Below, piece by piece: positions 38,482-39,644 of a stretch of DNA of 39,644 bases (its first letter is position 1; each line of letters starts with the position of its first letter). The translations under genes and the position numbers were made by a program. The stretch is from the IMG/VR virus record IMGVR_UViG_3300020180_000048, positions 1-39,644 of that record. One strand, given 5' to 3'. This DNA comes from a virus. Under the pieces are notes generated by a model. That model was not told where the DNA came from and made no database searches. It saw only the letters and a program-made list of their open reading frames with translations.

Positions 38482-39294
38482 ATGCCCGCCCACGTTCGCG
38501 GCCGAGCCGTCCGCTACCTCCGCGGCTCGGCGTTCCTCACGGCCGAACTCGAGACCATCGACTCGAACCTTGAGAAGACCATCAACGGCGACACGGGCGG
38601 CAACACCGGCACCGGTGGCGGGTGGAACCCTACGGCCCGCCTCGTTGTCGGCGGCGCTGGCATGCGCATCGCGCGCAATGCCGACCTGCAAAACGTGCAG
38701 TCGTTGACCCTCACCAACGGCGCAACTGTCACCTGGCAAGCGCCAGGCAAGGCCATCTCCAGGCTCATTCCAGACCACTACGGCGTATCGCGTCCGTTCC
38801 CCAACCCCGCCGACACTTCGGGATGGGTTCTTACCGCCGACGAACCTGGGGTGCGGCCGGTTTGGGTCAGCATGAAGGTTGGGTCTCCGCTCGTGTTAGA
38901 GTTCCCCGTCCCGCGCGGCCTCGTGATCTCGACACTCACTGTCACCCTCGGAGTGATCGTCGGCGTCACTCACCTGAACCCGCCCGACCAATGCTCGCTC
39001 GTGGAGTTGATCCGGATGCCGCGAAACTTGCTTGTGCCAGCGCCAGAAGTGCTTGCCTCGACCCGTGACGTATTCACGTCGGATGCCGCTTACATAGCCT
39101 CGCACGACGTCGTGGTGACCCCCGTCGCGCCAGTGGTCACGGATGCGGCTAACTACCGCTACGCGATGCGTATCCACGCCGAGGACGGCATCACAGCAGG
39201 CGGCGCCGACGACATCACCGCCCACATCGGCCAAATGATGAAGTGCTGCATCGTCGCCGGCTTCGTCACCATTCTCGACCCGCACCTGACCTGA
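38482..39294 (+). CDS. Structural protein, first of two related tandem genes
   Basis: A 270-residue protein. The N-terminal part (GDTGGNTGTGGGWNPTARLV, VGGAGMRIA, LQNVQSLTLTNGATVT) is repeated in spirit by the next gene. A hydrophobic middle (RGLVISTLTVTLGVIVGVTH) and beta-rich C-terminus follow. No family recognised; receptor-binding or baseplate attachment is possible from its place after the spike. Confidence 0.65.
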   Translation: MPAHVRGRAVRYLRGSAFLTAELETIDSNLEKTINGDTGGNTGTGGGWNPTARLVVGGAGMRIARNADLQNVQSLTLTNGATVTWQAPGKAISRLIPDHYGVSRPFPNPADTSGWVLTADEPGVRPVWVSMKVGSPLVLEFPVPRGLVISTLTVTLGVIVGVTHLNPPDQCSLVELIRMPRNLLVPAPEVLASTRDVFTSDAAYIASHDVVVTPVAPVVTDAANYRYAMRIHAEDGITAGGADDITAHIGQMMKCCIVAGFVTILDPHLT

Positions 39295-39644
39295 TGCACC
39301 ACCCCAGGATCCGCCACCCAGGCCCGGACGACTTCTGGCGCAACTCAACTCCTGTCGAGCCATGGGAAGCCGAAGCGTTCGACGGCAACGCGGCCGCCGG
39401 CGTCAACGGCGACGACGGCGAGACCTTCTCCGCTGAGACGCAGATCGCAATCGGAGGCGCTGGCATCGTGGTCACGGCGCCATTCCGCGCGAGCGACGTG
39501 CGACGCATGACGCTGACTCCCGCCACGCCTCTCAGCCTGGTCGTCAGGACACTGTCCAGGTTTGGTCACGTGGAGCGCGGCACACCAGAAGATCCAGACG
39601 ACTGGCTGCTCCAAACTACGTCGAACTGGCGGCCGCATTGGCGG
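39294..39644 (+). CDS. Structural protein, second related gene (cut by window end)
   Basis: 117 codons are open to the end of the window. FDGNAAAGVNGDDGETFSAE, TQIAIGGAGIVV and VRRMTLTPATPLSLVV parallel the GDTGGN...VVGGAGMRI...QSLTLTNGA segment of the gene before it, so the two are likely paralogues or share a domain. The ATG shares a base with the previous TGA. Confidence 0.65.
   Translation, partial: MHHPRIRHPGPDDFWRNSTPVEPWEAEAFDGNAAAGVNGDDGETFSAETQIAIGGAGIVVTAPFRASDVRRMTLTPATPLSLVVRTLSRFGHVERGTPEDPDDWLLQTTSNWRPHWR

Overview
The window is a stretch of a tailed double-stranded DNA bacteriophage genome (free phage or prophage) with a Mu-like contractile-tail virion. G+C is high, roughly two thirds by eye. 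Every gene I can support is on the + strand. Most neighbours overlap by one to four bases (ATGA, GTGA or TGATG junctions), so translation is probably coupled over long runs. I see no integrase, transposase, lysis genes, tRNA, rRNA or CRISPR array; lysis and integration functions, if present, lie outside. The host cannot be named from this sequence. High G+C and Mu-like tail genes fit a high-G+C proteobacterial or myxobacterial host, but that is a guess.

Region 1 (about 1-7000) holds small early or accessory genes. They include cysteine-rich small proteins, two proteins with sigma-region-4-like helix-turn-helices, a DNA and nucleotide modification group (DUF1599/Nmad1-like, phage N6-adenine methyltransferase, DUF4942, and what looks like a cytosine methyltransferase remnant), a HExxH zincin-like protein, a RusA-like resolvase and an HD-domain hydrolase. 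Region 2 (6861-9617) is the replication module: a putative regulatory gap, a small leader ORF, a replication-initiator-like protein and a DnaB-type helicase.

Region 3 (9640-18502) is a long accessory run of small proteins built partly by duplication. One block repeats around 10474-12587, and a tandem family of three lies at 16731-17736 with a fourth member at 6158. It also carries a MazG-like pyrophosphohydrolase, a possible terminase small subunit, and a helix-turn-helix regulator. That regulator has a strong promoter inside a 31-bp palindrome and probably makes a leaderless mRNA.

Region 4 (18499-21970) has the large terminase and four further genes. After a 142-bp gap rich in inverted repeats, region 5 (22113-39644) is the late morphogenesis operon: spike-base-like protein, DUF935 portal, prohead protease with a scaffold-like C-terminus, decoration protein, major capsid, connector and neck proteins, sheath, tube, tail chaperone, tape measure, Mu N-like, Mu P-like and gp45-like baseplate proteins, an unusual 34-residue-repeat proline-rich protein, and two related structural proteins, the last cut by the window end.

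The most interesting items are the leaderless autoregulated promoter at 16134-16169, the PGIPGF repeat protein after the baseplate spike, the 28-bp duplication that extends the DUF4942 protein into a methyltransferase remnant, the frame switch at the end of the tail chaperone, and a tape measure gene with no ATG, GTG or TTG start. All family assignments come from reading motifs; no database search was run.
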